Assembly (NCBI RefSeq): GCF_949987535.1
Contig: NC_080075.1
Span: forward strand, 43,071,536 to 43,135,535
Source: Balaenoptera acutorostrata
Lineage: Eukaryota > Chordata > Mammalia > Artiodactyla > Balaenopteridae
Reading direction: 5' to 3'
Length of the DNA stretch: 64,000 nucleotides
Every line of letters begins with the position of its first letter. Within the stretch, counting starts at the first letter, position 1. Below, in pieces: positions 21,077 through 32,876 of this stretch. Position numbers and translations under genes: made by a program. The notes under the pieces were generated by a model. The model made no database searches. It was not told where the DNA came from and worked only from the letters and a program-made list of their open reading frames with translations.

Positions 21077-21373
21077 TTTTTTTTTTTTTTTAATTTTTAT
21101 TTATTTATTTATGGCTGTGTTGGGTCTTCGTTTCTGTGCGAGGGCTTTCTCTAGTTGCGGCAAGTGGGGGCCACTCTTCATCGCGGTGTGCGGGCCTCTC
21201 ACTATCGCGGCCTCTCTTGTTGCGGAGCACAGGCTCCAGACGCACAGGCTCAGTAGTTGTGGCTCACGGGCCTAGTTGCTCCGCGGCATGTGGGATCTTC
21301 CCAGACCAGGGCTCGAACCCGTGTCCCCTGCATTGACAGGCAGATTCTCAACCACTGCGCCACCAGGGAAGCC
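21077..21373 (-). mobile_element. CHR-type tRNA-derived SINE, antisense
   Basis: Plus-strand order is poly-T, (TTTA)n, 'ggctgtgttgggtcttcgtt', the CpG-rich body, then the reversed B-box-like 'gctcgaacccgtgtcccctg' and head 'accactgcgccaccagggaa'. Flanked by an imperfect target duplication, 'ctgccctctttt' (21069-21080) and 'ctgcccctcctttt' (21374-21387). The 119- and 66-codon frames here are translations of the SINE and recur in the other copies. Confidence 0.94.
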
Positions 21374-21799
21374 CTGCCCCTCCTTTTCTGACAGTATTGC
21401 CCCCCTCTGTCCTGAAACTCTGAGCTCTGTGCTACCGCACATGCTCAGGGGCCTTCCGGTGTGCCTGTGACCCACCGCTGCCCTCGTTACTCCGAGTTCT
21501 ATGTCCTACAGTTTGGTTGGTTTTTGCACCGTCTATGTCAAGACTTCTCCCTTCTCCATCTCATTCCCTTGGGTTGTGCTCTGTTGTGACACTAGAGACG
21601 ATGGATGATGTGTTGTCACCTGCCCAGATCACGTACTTGCCCTTGAGCAGCACCTCCAGCAATGACCCAGAAGAGTGACCACCATCCTGGGGGTCGGGTG
21701 CACCATGGACAGAGGGTGCAGAGGTGAGGATTGCTCATAAAACACCCAGCCGTTTCCCTCTGTGTGCAGCTGACCGCAGCTCTGCAACGCTCAGCCAAG

Positions 21800-22110
21800 G
21801 AGTATCAGCCCTTCTTGGATGTGCCAGGCACTGTGAGGACCCCGGTGCGAAAATGATAGGGTTCCTGCCGTTATGAAGTGCACAGGAGAACAGGGCGACG
21901 TGAAAAGATACTAAATCGCAGTCCCGCAGAGAGTGGCGTCACCACAGGGCTGGTCCCCTGAGGGGGTCAGAGCGGGCTTTGTATTCTAGGTGGTGGTTGG
22001 ATTAAGCCTTAAATGACAGTGAGGATCTTGTTGACTTCTCTGCGGGGTTTGGGGATGCTGAGGAAGGGTTGGGGCGGGTACAAAGGGACAGATATTGCAG
22101 GGATGAAACA
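21800..22110 (-). repeat. L2 LINE remnant, antisense
   Basis: 'gatgtgccaggcactgtgag' then 'ggttcctgccgttatgaagt' then 'cagagagtggcgtcacc' and 'gtggtggttggattaagcct' match the reversed L2 3' part in order (gtgccaggcactgt, ccctgccctcatggagct). Diverged. Confidence 0.6.
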
Positions 22111-22299
22111 GCATGGACAGAGTCAAGAGTCAGGAAGACATAAGACTGCTGCGTAGGACAGAATGATGCCCCATAGCCTTGTCTCAAAGTGACTCTCGCC
22201 AGTGTATTGACACAGTGTGCTGGCAAAGCAGGCCTTCGTGGAGCGAGCCTAAAGGCAAGCCCACCCCCCACCGTCTGGAGACACAGCCCCTCACACCTT

Positions 22300-22510
22300 A
22301 TCTCCCCACAGGCCTCATCCCCCCATTCCAGCCCGGGCCGCTCTTGACCTCTGCTCTGACCTCGTGCTTTCGTTCTGTCCTCACTAGTGGCCCCTCTCTT
22401 GCATCTGGCCAGATGGTTCTGTCCTTCCTTCTGCCTCCCTAGCCTTGACTCTTCCTAAGAGTCCAACTCCTCCCTCCTCCTCTGTGAAATCTTCTCTAAA
22501 CACTTCATAA
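22300..22510 (+). repeat. Possible L2 LINE fragment
   Basis: Pyrimidine-rich plus-strand sequence ending 'cctcctctgtgaaatcttct' resembles the L2 3' region before its terminal segment, but without the diagnostic end. Weak. Confidence 0.3.
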
Positions 22511-22822
22511 TGGGTAGAAGACTCTCACACCACCAACTTGGTCTACAAAAACTGCCCATTTCATAATTTTCTTTAAAACAAATAAAATCTGACTCTAAGC
22601 TGCTGTCTGCCCAGAATAATGGTAAATTCAATCTCAGTGATTATTCCTCCTCCTTCCTGGGGGTTCTAAGTCTCCCTGTAGCTGGAAAAAGGAGGAGGAG
22701 CCTCTGGTTTTCAATCCACCATGCTTATTTCAGATCTGTTCTCTCTCCAAGCCCATGTCCTGCTGGAACGTGGGTGACTCTGTCACTCTCAGGCTTTGCA
22801 GAGCCTGCAGGACCTAGACTGC

Positions 22823-22837
22823 GGGGGGGGGGGGGGG
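22823..22837 (+). repeat. G15 homopolymer
   Basis: Fifteen consecutive G residues within 'gactgcg...cgcactgc'. Unusually long for guanine. It could adopt G-quadruplex-like structures and is a common site of assembly error. Confidence 0.95.
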
Positions 22838-23274
22838 CGCACTGCCCAGGGTCCAACCTTCCTGGGGAGACCACACAGCTGTTCTTCTCCGAGGTCCTGC
22901 ACTCCTGGCAGTGGGGCATGGGTCTCTGCCTTCCCGGGATTTGCTAGCGTCCTCCTGGTCCCAGTGTTGGAGCCATCCCTCCTCTCTCTAGCTCCCTCAG
23001 AACTACTTACTTCTCTCTGTGCCCCAGGAGTTTGCAATAACCCCTTATTTATGAATTTAGGCTTTCGTGGAAGACAAGAAGAGGGGGCACTTCAGAATCT
23101 TGAGCTTCCAACCTGCTACACAAATCTTCCAGGGCCAAGGGGGCACCCAGAGCTTGGCTCCCTTCTGAAGAGAGGTGGGAGTTTGCAAGAGAGAGGATAC
23201 ACAGAGAATGAAACTCAAACTCAAATTAAATGTCAATAAGTTGTCTGGATCACAGTCCTATCCATCTTTTGAAT

Positions 23275-23470
23275 TCTAGATTTAGACAAGTTACCTGCCT
23301 AGACTAACTCTCCCTGCCCTAGTTTCCTTATCTATAAAATGGCAATAATATTAATAATTACTTCCTAGGGTTGTTTAAGAATTAACTTACTTAATACCTG
23401 CAAGTTACATAGAACAGTACCTGGATGATAGTTAAGCTCTTACAAATTGTGAGCTGCTTCATTAGTTATT
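23275..23470 (+). repeat. MIR SINE, sense
   Basis: 'cctagtttccttatctataa', 'aatggcaataatattaataa', 'cctagggttgtttaagaatt' and 'agaacagtacctggatgata' follow the 3' two-thirds of MIR. Confidence 0.8.
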
Positions 23471-23479
23471 ATCCGTTTG

Positions 23480-26000
23480 ACCATTGACATGCCATAGAGG
23501 ACTGATAATGATTTTATTATGAGATTGGTGGTAAGCACGCACACACGATTAAAACCCCTTGCCCACTGCAGTGCTCAATACATTCTCGCTGATTCTGACT
23601 TGACAGAAGGAGCAAGATTTGTCCCACGGATCCCAGAGGAGAGTCTGCGCCCTGAATAACTATTCCAACTATTGCTCACCATATGTCCACAACCAAAAAA
23701 AATAATTTTGGAGGGCAGGAAATGAGCACACATGTGCACGTCTGCAGAGAGTTGCCTGCTGAAATCGACACGAAAGACATATTTACCACTGAGGCAAATG
23801 CCTTCATGTGTTTGTAAGTGGCTATTTCTGAACACCCAAAAGGGAAGAAGAGAGAAGCCAAATTCAAATGGCATCATGTGTTTGTTATTTTGGAACAAGG
23901 TTACTTCCTATTAATTCACTAATAGCTTCCCTTATGCCTGGAACACTTTAAGGGGGAGAAATGAAGTATTTAAAGGTATTTTAATGATCATGAAAGGCAC
24001 AGGCTTAATAGGACAGGAAACTACGGTTCTCTTTTTAGTCCCAGAAGGAAAATAATAAGTCTGTAGCTTAGCCTTCCCTGAAGAGTCATAAACTGGACTG
24101 CAAAGAGGCAGCCCCTGGAGATACCCTCTCTGGGTCTCTGCGGCCCCTTAACTGTGGGTCTGTCTGCTTAGGTTTTCCATGTGCTTATTAATTAATGATC
24201 ACCGCACTGTTCTTAGGTAGCAGCAACTTGCATGGGGTTCTGGGAGAAGCCGTTTCCCCCTCTGGCATGCAGGGATAGGGACCATCCTGAACAAGCTGGC
24301 ATATTTAGTCCCACGTTTCCTGCTGGCTTCCCAGCTCTCTGTGGCCGAGTCCCCTGCTTTCCAACTCTGTCTTCTATTCTTTACCTATTCAAACACAGAA
24401 GTCCCCCATGCTAGTACCCACCCCCCTCGCTTCTACCATCAGCATCCCATGACTCTCATTATTTGCAGTAACCATGTTCTCTAAAGTCACCAGAATACTG
24501 AATTAGTGAACACTGAACCCTTGCTCCTAGGGGAAATTCAGGGTTAGGTTCCTGTGAGCCTCTGGTCCTAACATTTTTGTCAACTAATAAACACATAATC
24601 TTGTTATGCATGTTTCTGTTTAAAGATACCTTAAAAGCAGCCTACTGGGCACTCTGGGCTTAATCAGTGACCCAGGGCTTAATGGAAGAGACATCTCAGG
24701 ACATCAGGCCCTGGGGTGCTCTCACCTCCACTTTAATTCCCTCTGTTCCAGCTTGTGGACCACTGTGAACCCAGAAGCTTTCCTGCATGGAGTTCTAGGT
24801 GTTACAGATTTTAATTCTACTGAATGCATTTCCTCACTTCCCATATATGTGTTGCAGCCCCAGTTTGATGAGATAGTCTGACCCTCAAATCTGGTCTTTG
24901 CCTTTGCTAGAGGCATCCACTGCCACTCTCACTCTGGTCTGAAGCCTGCTACAGTGAACCCCGCCCATCATATTGCCCTATGTCCTTCCTTTGACATCTC
25001 CCTCTTTGGAATGGAATTTTTTTTTTGTAAAGTGCTAAGTGTGTATTTTTCATCTCCTGAATTCCTTTCATCTCCAGAATCACTTGGCTCTCTTCATTAA
25101 ATAGAAACATGCATGGGAACTATAGAGAGGCCCTCAAGCCAGCATGTTAAGGACACGTGTTACAGACATCATGTGGAGGTGGTCATCAGCAGGCAGTGAG
25201 CCTGGATAGCATCAGCCTTTATTCCCGACAGCTCCTCCAATGGCCATTCCATGGAAAGCATGAGCGAGAGGAAGAGTATCCAAATAGTACAAGTCCAAAT
25301 GAGATGACATAATCATGGAAGGCTCAACCTGGCTTATAGGAGACAGGGCATAGCAAAGAAACCAGGATTGAAATATAATCAGGAGAACATTTAGCAGATG
25401 ACCAGAAGGCTATAAATATGATTGTGTTTTAACTGTTATCACCTTTCGTGGCAGCATTTGTCTCCAGGTTCTTAAAAATTATCACACCAGACTCACTGGT
25501 GGCTTCTCCAGGAGAAATCACAGTGCTTTTCCAAGTGAGTCCTTCCACCGGTTTCGTGAGTATAGTCCCACTTGTGTTGTAGTTGCTTCATCTCCAGCTG
25601 GCTCTTTTCTCTATTTCCATTTTCCACAGCCCCTTCATCTTACTTTTTTTGTGCCTTTCCCCTCCACTCCACTATATCCTCCTCCTTCATCCCCTCTTGC
25701 ACACAGGGACATATACATGTTTTGGATTAGAACCCAAAGCTATTATCCTCCAAATGTGCGAGAGAGAAATTGCCCACAAATGGCCTTGGGTAGTGCTTTC
25801 TTTGGGGCCACATTCGTGAAAGTACGTGGCCTATTCTTAAGCTTGAGAGGAAATACTAACTGGGAAAGTTTTGTTGTAACTCAGGAAGAAACAGTCTTTG
25901 TAAGCATGAGACCATCTTCACAGGGTGGTCTGAAGAATATTCTCATCCACGTCCCCAGAGAAGGAATTTGAAGGATAGAATTTCTGTCCATCATTGGACA
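23480..26000. other. Unassigned sequence, no gene seen
   Basis: About 2.5 kb without a recognised gene or confidently named repeat. 24440-24700 has the feel of an old interspersed repeat, but I could not assign a family. Frames reach at most 107 codons (minus, 23575-23898) and overlap others. Confidence 0.4.
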
Positions 26001-26004
26001 GAGT

Positions 26005-26110
26005 GAGAAATGGAAGAGCAGGAACAGCCGGTGATTTCTCAGACTCACATAGAATGGCAGAATAAGGGCTCAGATCCAGGACTCTTGTCTCAAAACCAGG
26101 CCCGACCAAA
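26005..26110 (-). repeat. Probable MIR fragment, antisense
   Basis: 'ctcagactcacatagaatgg' followed by 'aagggctcagatccaggact' resembles the reversed MIR core and the following segment. Short and diverged. Confidence 0.4.
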
Positions 26111-29100
26111 CACAGCTTAGCCTGCATGTGTTACTGTGCCACTGGCCAACTTCCGGCCTAGACGGAGCAGCCTTTGCTCTTTGGCAGTTCCAGACAACTA
26201 ACCCTGCTCTGGCCAGAGACCCTCACATGTTCTCTCTTTTCATGGCTCCTAGGCCCCATCATTCTGTGACCAAGAATGCCCCTCTTCCTAGTATCAGGGT
26301 ACCTAGATAGATGCAGAAATCAAATTCTGGCTCAGTAAACTGAGCCTTAGCAGATGTGGTGCCTTCTGGGAAATCAGCCTGTGGAGGGGCTAATGCAGTT
26401 GGATTAGAGAGTGTGCCTCTTTTTAAGGTATATTCCCCTAAATACAGTTTCATGCTGCAGGAAACCTTTTTTCTGACAAAGTGCTTGCCTCATCCCATTT
26501 CCCTCCGGCCTCTGTTTTCTTAATTTTACACTGAAGGATCAGTGTGCCTGGGAAACATCCATCTCCCCTCACCTCTTCTTTTGCTCATCTTCTCAGAGAC
26601 AACAGGGTCTCCCTCCTTCCCACAGGGGTGGTGGAAAGGTCGGGTGGGGGGAGGTACACTAACTGAGTTATCTCAGCCTGTCAGTTGTTTGGAGGACATC
26701 AGTGATGGCGGGTGTCTGCTCCTCCCCAGTCATTGCCAGGCTCCTAGCAAGAGCTCCGCCCTTCATTAAGAGCACACAGTGCCCCTTGAGGATGACCACC
26801 ACGCTCATTGTCTGCTTTCCAGCACAGCCCCAGGACAGGGTCTGGAGCCCCTGCTTCCAGGCAGCGTCCTATCAGAGCTGAGCAGGGAAGCAGCTGAAAA
26901 CAAATCCTTCCCTTCTGGAAGGGTACTTGGTGGTATTGGTGCCATGCTGGAGAATTTCCTTTTGGGTATAAATGAGAAGCAAGCATTACAAGGGACAGTT
27001 ACAGCAAATCAGACTACAGTGGATGGTTCCAACCTTTATGCACATTGTGTGTCATAATAAATGGCTCTTTAGGAAAGACAGCGTGTGCAGAGTCAGATGC
27101 ACAGGCTGCAGCTCTGCAAAGGAGTGTGAGGAATCGCCATTGTAAAAGCAGAGCATGGCCAGAGGATGAGGTCACCTCCAGCTCAAGCCCTCAAATCTCT
27201 TCCCTCCATCCTCTAGCAAACACGGCACACAGCGTGACACTGGGTTCATTATTTCTTAATGTCAGAGTTAAGGGAGATTGAGTTGCATATTGATTGCAAC
27301 TTTGGAACAGGGCCGGATGGGGAAGATATTGCCAGGCCTTGATCTGTTTTTCAGCATCTCTAGGGTGAGAAGGTCAAGGCTTACACAGGTTATGGACTGC
27401 AGTCCCCTGATGGCCAGCAGGAAAGCTGATCACATGCCATGTTTTAGCTTTGAGGAAGCCAAACACAGGGATTCTGTGACATAGTTCAGGTTCTCAGCTA
27501 AGTGACTAGCAAAATCTGATTTCTGAATCTTGGTCCACTCAGAAGAAAAGGCTGGGTTTCCCATGAGTGGAGGCTGTACTCTATATCAGTATATATTTGC
27601 TCACCATTCCCAAAGATTCTGTCTTCTGACTGTACTTAATCAGTAGCACTAAGGGCCAAATATGCCTGTATCCATCCCTCTGGATTTGGTTACCTCAGAA
27701 GAATTTGATGATTGGAGAGGTCTGTCAACATCACAGACAAAAATGGTCTAACATATCATAGTCATAGTGATCTATGTATTTAAACTACATTTCTTCATAG
27801 AACTCAGCATTTGTTTCAGGGTTACTTCATGAGTCTCCAGGATTCTAAGGGGGGCCTCAGTTGTGTCCCCAATAAGGATGGAGGAAGGAGGACTGTTTAA
27901 CTGATTCAGAGGAAGCACACCCTTAAAGACGGTACTACCCTTATCCAAGATCTAAATACAGTGACTACAAGCTGGGTGATTGTTGCTGACATAAAAAGGC
28001 CCAGAGATGTTAAGGAACCAGTCCAGAGTTTCATAGTTAGCTGGTTTCTTTACCTGCTCTGGGAGTCAGTGCCCTGCCTTCAGCATTTCCACTGGTTGAG
28101 GGAGGAACTCAGAGTTCCTCCACCCAAAATATGAGCCACAGAAGAAAGAACATCCCAGTGGCTTCCCAGAGAACTTGTGCTATTGAACTTGAATTCTAGA
28201 TTAAAGTTGAGCACACAGGAGTCTGCTCTATTTTCAGTTTCAGCCTTAGTGAAATGACTAGTGACCCTGGGGGTGGAGTATCCTAAAAAACAAGACTGAT
28301 AGTAGGAGGGTACAAACTTTACAGTAAGGGGCCAGATAGAATGATCCACGTGGCTCTGCTGTTGTAGGGGAAACCGGTGGGCTGGATTTGACACAGGAGC
28401 CATAGTTTTCTGACTCTTGGTTTATACTATCAGGTTGAGGTAATGCCCTGATTTCCATTCAAAAGCAGTACCCTCTCCATCATTGAATGGGGACGCCAGT
28501 ATTTTTTCCAGGTGAATTTAAAGGTGTGGAAAAGAGAAGGTAGGATTGTTAAAGAATAGCACTGTTGCTTTGTAAAACGCTACTACTGCTTTGTACAAAA
28601 TTATTTTCTTCTCTCACTCTATTAATTGAACACGTACCTACATAAGTAGACCCTGACATCAATTCCAAACCCATGAGTGCAAACACAGATGCACACACAC
28701 ATATACAAAGGCTTGTACAATACCAGATGTGTGTTCGCAAACGCATCCGGGTAGACATGAGCATATGCACCGAAAACTCTCAGAATCCATCTGACACGAT
28801 TCCCATATTGGGTATTTCAGCGAAATCTTTACAATCACAACTATGCTTAGAAAGGCCTCAGATACCCGCACTCTTTACCTGGTTTCCTTTGTCACCTATT
28901 CTTGCTGCTAAGAAACCTGAATAGTGACACCAGCAGTAGCACGGTTCTGTATAAAAAGGTAAAAACTCCTTTCCATTTTCACCCTGGTCTTTTCCCTCTC
29001 CCCCGCTTGCCGGCAGGCTGCCCTGAGTAATGCCCAAGAAGCAGCAGCTTTTTCACTTCACCCTCTGTGCACATGGCTGAGGTCCCAGCGTAGAGAACCT

Positions 29101-29905
29101 TCCTTCTGTGGGCTCAGAGCTGCAGAGGAGATTGACTTTTAGACTCCAGCACAAGGTTTTCTACTTCTGTGGACTATCTACATTGTGTCCCTTTTCAAAG
29201 GGAAGGACTAGGGCAAGCTTCAGGGTCCAAGGTGCTCATTCCGTTTCCAAACCCATTTTACAGTTTACTTAGGGCAGGAAACACCAGTTGCCATGAGAGC
29301 CTGCTTGATTTCTCCTGTGGGTTCTGCAGGCGAGGAGGAAGCACAGTGGACAGAGTTGAGTGGTTTTTATTCTAGAATTCATTCAAGGATTTTGTCCCCA
29401 TTCTCCTGGCCACCCCAGGAATGAAGAATTTAAAAGGCTGCAAGAAAGTGTTAGGGCATGGTGATGGTCTTGAGGGCCGGAGTGTCCTGGGATTGAGGCG
29501 CTGGGGTGGGCCAGGGGCATAGCAGTGTCCTAGCAGCACTCTCTGTGTCCCTTTACTGGGTGGGAGAGGAAGAGGAGCCTTCTTGGCACAGGTGGACACA
29601 TCAGCTGAGTCACAAGTGATTCCCAGGTGACTCTTGGGGATGCTGGCAGGGGAGGGTAATAAACCAGTAAGGTCCTGCTGAAGGTGTGGTGGCAAAGTTT
29701 TGTGAGCACAGAGGGGAGAGGTGTGGGATTTACCAGTGGTCCCTTCTGGGTGACAGATGGGGCTCAGCTGAGAGCAAGTCTCTGCTCGAGGTTCTCATCC
29801 TTATGAGATAATCTGCAACCTTTAACACCCATTTCTTCCCTCAACATAAAAGTGCTATTGAAGAAAACTCCCAAGTTTAGTTCCATTGCTATGCAGTCAA
29901 TGCCC
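26111..29905. other. Unassigned sequence, no gene seen
   Basis: Nearly 3.8 kb with no gene recognised and unusually few repeats. A weak antisense MIR-like core lies near 27960-28060. Frames of up to 107 codons (minus 28080-28403, minus 29372-29695) carry no domain and overlap others on both strands. Confidence 0.4.
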
Positions 29906-29910
29906 TTAAG

Positions 29911-30097
29911 CCAGCGTTTGCTAAACTGGGCTAGACTTTAAAAAGTCTCTGAATGTCCTGAAATTATATGCCACATATAAGAGAATTTTTCTATGTGCCT
30001 ATATGAGTTTGTGTGAGTGGGTGTGGGTGGGTCCATAACTTGGAGCAAATTCTCAGGAAATCTGTGATGTCCACAAGATTAAGAACTATTTCTGAAG
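29911..30097 (-). mobile_element. hAT-Charlie MER-type fossil
   Basis: 'tctctgaatgtcctgaaatt' then 'tatgccacatataagagaat' then 'gtgggtccataacttggagc' and 'gatgtccacaagattaagaa' follow, in order, the reverse of a short hAT element whose ends read 'cagtggttctcaacc' and 'ggttaagaacccctgc'. The exact MER name is not assigned. Only traces of the terminal repeats remain. Confidence 0.5.
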
Positions 30098-30348
30098 CCA
30101 AAAGAACCTTGCCCTAGTGGTTAGATTTCGGACGCCATGGTGGGTGGGTGTAGAAGGTACTGTGAGCTAGGTGTTCCTCACTGCCCTTCATGGACAATCT
30201 CACTCCCACTGCCCTGCAGGTAAGGCAGGAGTGGGCGATAGAATGGCCAAGTCACCAAAGGGCATGATGCTTCGTAGTAAATAAGGAGCTCATCTAACTC
30301 TCCAGGTCTGTGGTCTGTGATGGCAAAGCTAAAACTAAATATGTGTTC

Positions 30349-30444
30349 CAGCTGGGTATGAAATATCTTCACCAGCTGGGTATGAAATATCTTCACCAGC
30401 TGGGTATGAAATATCTTCACCAGCTGGGTATGAAATGTCTTCAC
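30349..30444. repeat. 24-bp minisatellite, four copies
   Basis: Four tandem 24-bp units at 30349-30372, 30373-30396, 30397-30420 and 30421-30444. The first three are identical and the fourth has one A-to-G change. Each unit begins 'cagctgggtatg', so it carries an E-box CAGCTG. Because 24 is a multiple of three, an open frame survives on both strands (QLGMKYLH repeated on plus), but the plus frame continues directly into a MIR, so coding is unlikely. Confidence 0.97.
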
Positions 30445-30454
30445 CCTTTTGCAA

Positions 30455-30620
30455 GATATAGAAACAATAATAATAGCTTTGGTTCTAAGCACCTTGCCTG
30501 TATTAACTCATGTAATTCTCATCGCCACTTTATGAAGTAAGTCGTGAGTTAATTCCCCTTTACAACGTAAGGAACAGAGGCACAGGGAGGTAGGTAACTT
30601 GTTCAAGTTTACTCCACTAA
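30455..30620 (-). repeat. MIR SINE, antisense
   Basis: 'aacaataataatagctttgg', 'tattaactcatgtaattctc', 'gaacagaggcacagggaggt' and 'aggtaacttgttcaagttt' are the reversed MIR 3' half and core. Confidence 0.8.
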
Positions 30621-31194
30621 GGAAAAAAGCCTCCTTTCATATGGTTGGACCGGCGGTTGGCATGGAAAGGGCTTTTTGCACAGGTCCCGGGCGAAGCCAG
30701 CTCTTCTCCCAGTGAAGCCAGGTCCCTCCTCTGTCTCTGGTGCCAGGCTGGGCACACATTCCCACCCACACAGCAGCCCATTCTCACATGTGAATGTGCC
30801 TTTCAAGAGCACACAGCTCCTCTTTCCTCTCTCTGACCTTCCTACCCATGGCTGCATCCCTGGTGGCTTGGCCTGCCAGGTCCCCGGCCCGAATAATCTA
30901 GCAAGAACACACGCTTCGCTGCCTGCCAGAGTCCCTGCTTGGACCTGCTGACTCCCAGTTTGGGATGCCGTGCAGAACCAGGTTTGGAACCTGGCTCACC
31001 CTGCCTGCTGCTTCTGGTCAGGCTCAGCCAGAGGGAGTGTGGTGGTTTCTTCCCTTCATAAGACCTTAGCGTAAGAGGACATCTTTCTGATACTGCCTAA
31101 TTTGTGTTAGATTTTTCTTCCTCTTTCGGGACTCATAAGGAGATGTCAGTAAGAGGAAGTTCAGGAGAAGACAGTGGGGGCGTTCGTTTCGGGG

Positions 31195-31440
31195 GCGGTG
31201 TGGGTGTGTTGGGAGGATGGGCTTCCACCACTTGCCAGAGGTGTGATGGCAAGTTGCTTTACTTCTCTGAGCCTCAATTTCCATTTCTTTAAAAGAAAAA
31301 GTAAGACGAATAATAGTTACTCTATAGGTTGTTGGAAAGAGTGAATGGGATCATAACAGATGAAAAGATGATGGCGTATCCATGCTTAGCACCATTCCTG
31401 AGATGTTGTCAGCGCTGAGTCCAAGATTGCTGTTCGTTAT
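31195..31440 (+). repeat. MIR SINE, sense
   Basis: 'gtgtgatggcaagttgcttt' then 'acttctctgagcctcaattt' then 'ccatttctttaaaagaaaaa' then 'ctataggttgttggaaagag' and 'gcttagcaccattcctgaga' run in MIR order. Confidence 0.78.
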
Positions 31441-31844
31441 TGAGGTGCAGAGAACGAGAGGTCAGTGCAGGCTGGAGAGTTCAGAATGGGATTTGTAGGT
31501 CTGGATATTCACCGAGGTGAAGGTCAGGATTCCAGAATAGGGAAAAGCCAGAGGCAAAGGCACATTAGGTGGTGTGGGAGATGGTATGCTGGGGATAGAG
31601 GTTCCTGCAGTGGTGGGTTCATTGGGCAGCAGGGCCAGGTGTGATGGGAATAACAGATGGAGGTTTTTTAATTGGTGATGCAGTTGAGGTCTTTATTGCC
31701 TAAATGATGGTCTTTGTTAAGTAAATAATTGAAAATTTATTCAGAAAGTTTCTGAACAGAATGGAAATGTGGTAAACTGTTATTAAATGGTATTTGAGAA
31801 AGGTTAGACAGGAGTGTACAGAAAAGATATATGGCAGAGACTGT

Positions 31845-32250
31845 CATGAATTCACCAAGGCCATTTTGCTTTTCCTTCTGAGCATAAAATTAGACTACAT
31901 TTCCCAGTCCGTCTTGTGGCAAAGAGAGGCTGGGTGACAGAGTCCTGGCCAATTAAGAATTAACGGAAGAGATATGCACCACTGTCAGGCCTGGCCCATA
32001 ATGTGTGGTCCTACCCACTCACTTTCTCATCTTCTAGCCAGAAGCTGAAGATCTGACAGAAAACTTCAAAATTCTGGGGAATGGTGCTGCCACAAGTTGC
32101 AAGGAGCCTGGGTCACTGAATATGTGGATCAGAGCCTCTCTTTGGTGCCTATTGGACTTTATGTGGGTAAGAAATAAACCTCTACTGTGTTAAGTTACTG
32201 AGAGTTTGGGATTGTTTGCTACAGCATTTAACTTACACCGACTAATACAG
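31845..32250 (+). mobile_element. Old LTR-like retroelement fragment
   Basis: 'gactacatttcccagtccgt' then 'ggtgacagagtcctggccaa' then 'agccagaagctgaagatctg' and the end 'gtaagaaataaacctctact' with 'gtgttaagttactgagagtt', 'tgggattgtttgctacagca' and 'ccgactaatacagg' matches a widespread mammalian interspersed repeat whose copies end 'ttaagccactgagatttggg' plus 'actaatacag'. I believe it is of the MaLR/LTR class, but the family name is uncertain. It is non-coding. Confidence 0.5.
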
Positions 32251-32406
32251 GTTGGGATAGAGAGAGACCAGCAGAGAATCTGGAGGCTGATGCAAGGATT
32301 CAGATATGAAATGATAGAGGTATGATTTGGTAGAGATTGAAGTGAGAATAAGTGAAAAGTATTCCCTTGGGCAGATTCACATGACTTAGTGCCTATTTAG
32401 ATGGGG

Positions 32407-32409
<3 letters not shown>

Positions 32410-32447
<38 letters not shown>

Positions 32448-32476
32448 GCGTGTGTGTGCGTGTGCGCGTGTGTGTG
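32410..32476. repeat. (TG)n/(CG)-interrupted microsatellite
   Basis: A 67-base alternating purine-pyrimidine tract: about 16 TG units, then mixed TGCG units. CpG steps within a TG run are typical of Z-DNA-forming sequence. Confidence 0.96.
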
Positions 32477-32629
32477 ATGCCTGTGATTTCTAGTCGAGTG
32501 ACTAAGTATGGTAGTGCCATTGACATAAATTAAGATATCAAGTGATGAGACAGGTCTGGGAAAAATGATGGTGAAATGTATTCTATTTGTGGTGGATTTG
32601 AGGTAATGGTACAAGAGGAAGTATCTAGA

Positions 32630-32868
32630 CAAGGATTTCTCAACCTTGGTACCGTTGATATTTTGGGCCCAGTACTTCTCTGTTGCGTGGGCAGCGGTCC
32701 TGTGCACTGCGGGATGTTTAGTAGCAGCCTTGGCCTCCACCCGCTGGATGTGCCTCTCCAGCCTCTGCCGGTCATGACAGCCCATAAGGTCATCATGTCC
32801 TCATGTCTCCAGACATTGCCAGCTGTTCAGGGAGGCAGAGCAAAACCATCCCTGGTTGAGAACCACTG
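32630..32868 (-). mobile_element. MER20 hAT transposon, antisense
   Basis: Terminal inverted repeats survive: 'caaggatttctcaaccttgg' at the left and 'ggttgagaaccactg' at the right (32854-32868). Between them lie 'ccgttgatattttgggccca', 'ggtcctgtgcactgcgggat', 'gtttagtagcagccttggcc' and 'tgtctccagacattgccagc', the reversed MER20 order. 'tctaga' flanks both sides (32624-32629 and 32870-32875), a remnant of the 8-bp duplication. MER20 copies have been reported as regulatory elements in placental-mammal endometrium; whether this one is active is unknown. Confidence 0.88.
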
Positions 32869-32876
32869 GTCTAGAG

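Noticed and set aside
20916..21336. Frames of 119 and 66 codons on plus strand
   Set aside because: Derived from the antisense CHR SINE at 21077-21373, including its tail and head.
24440..24700. Possible named interspersed repeat
   Set aside because: The text looks familiar as an old repeat, but I could not place it in a family with confidence, so it is not listed as a feature.
30178..30540. Frames on both strands with eight-residue repeats
   Set aside because: Produced by the 24-bp minisatellite; the plus frame runs into a MIR and has no domain.
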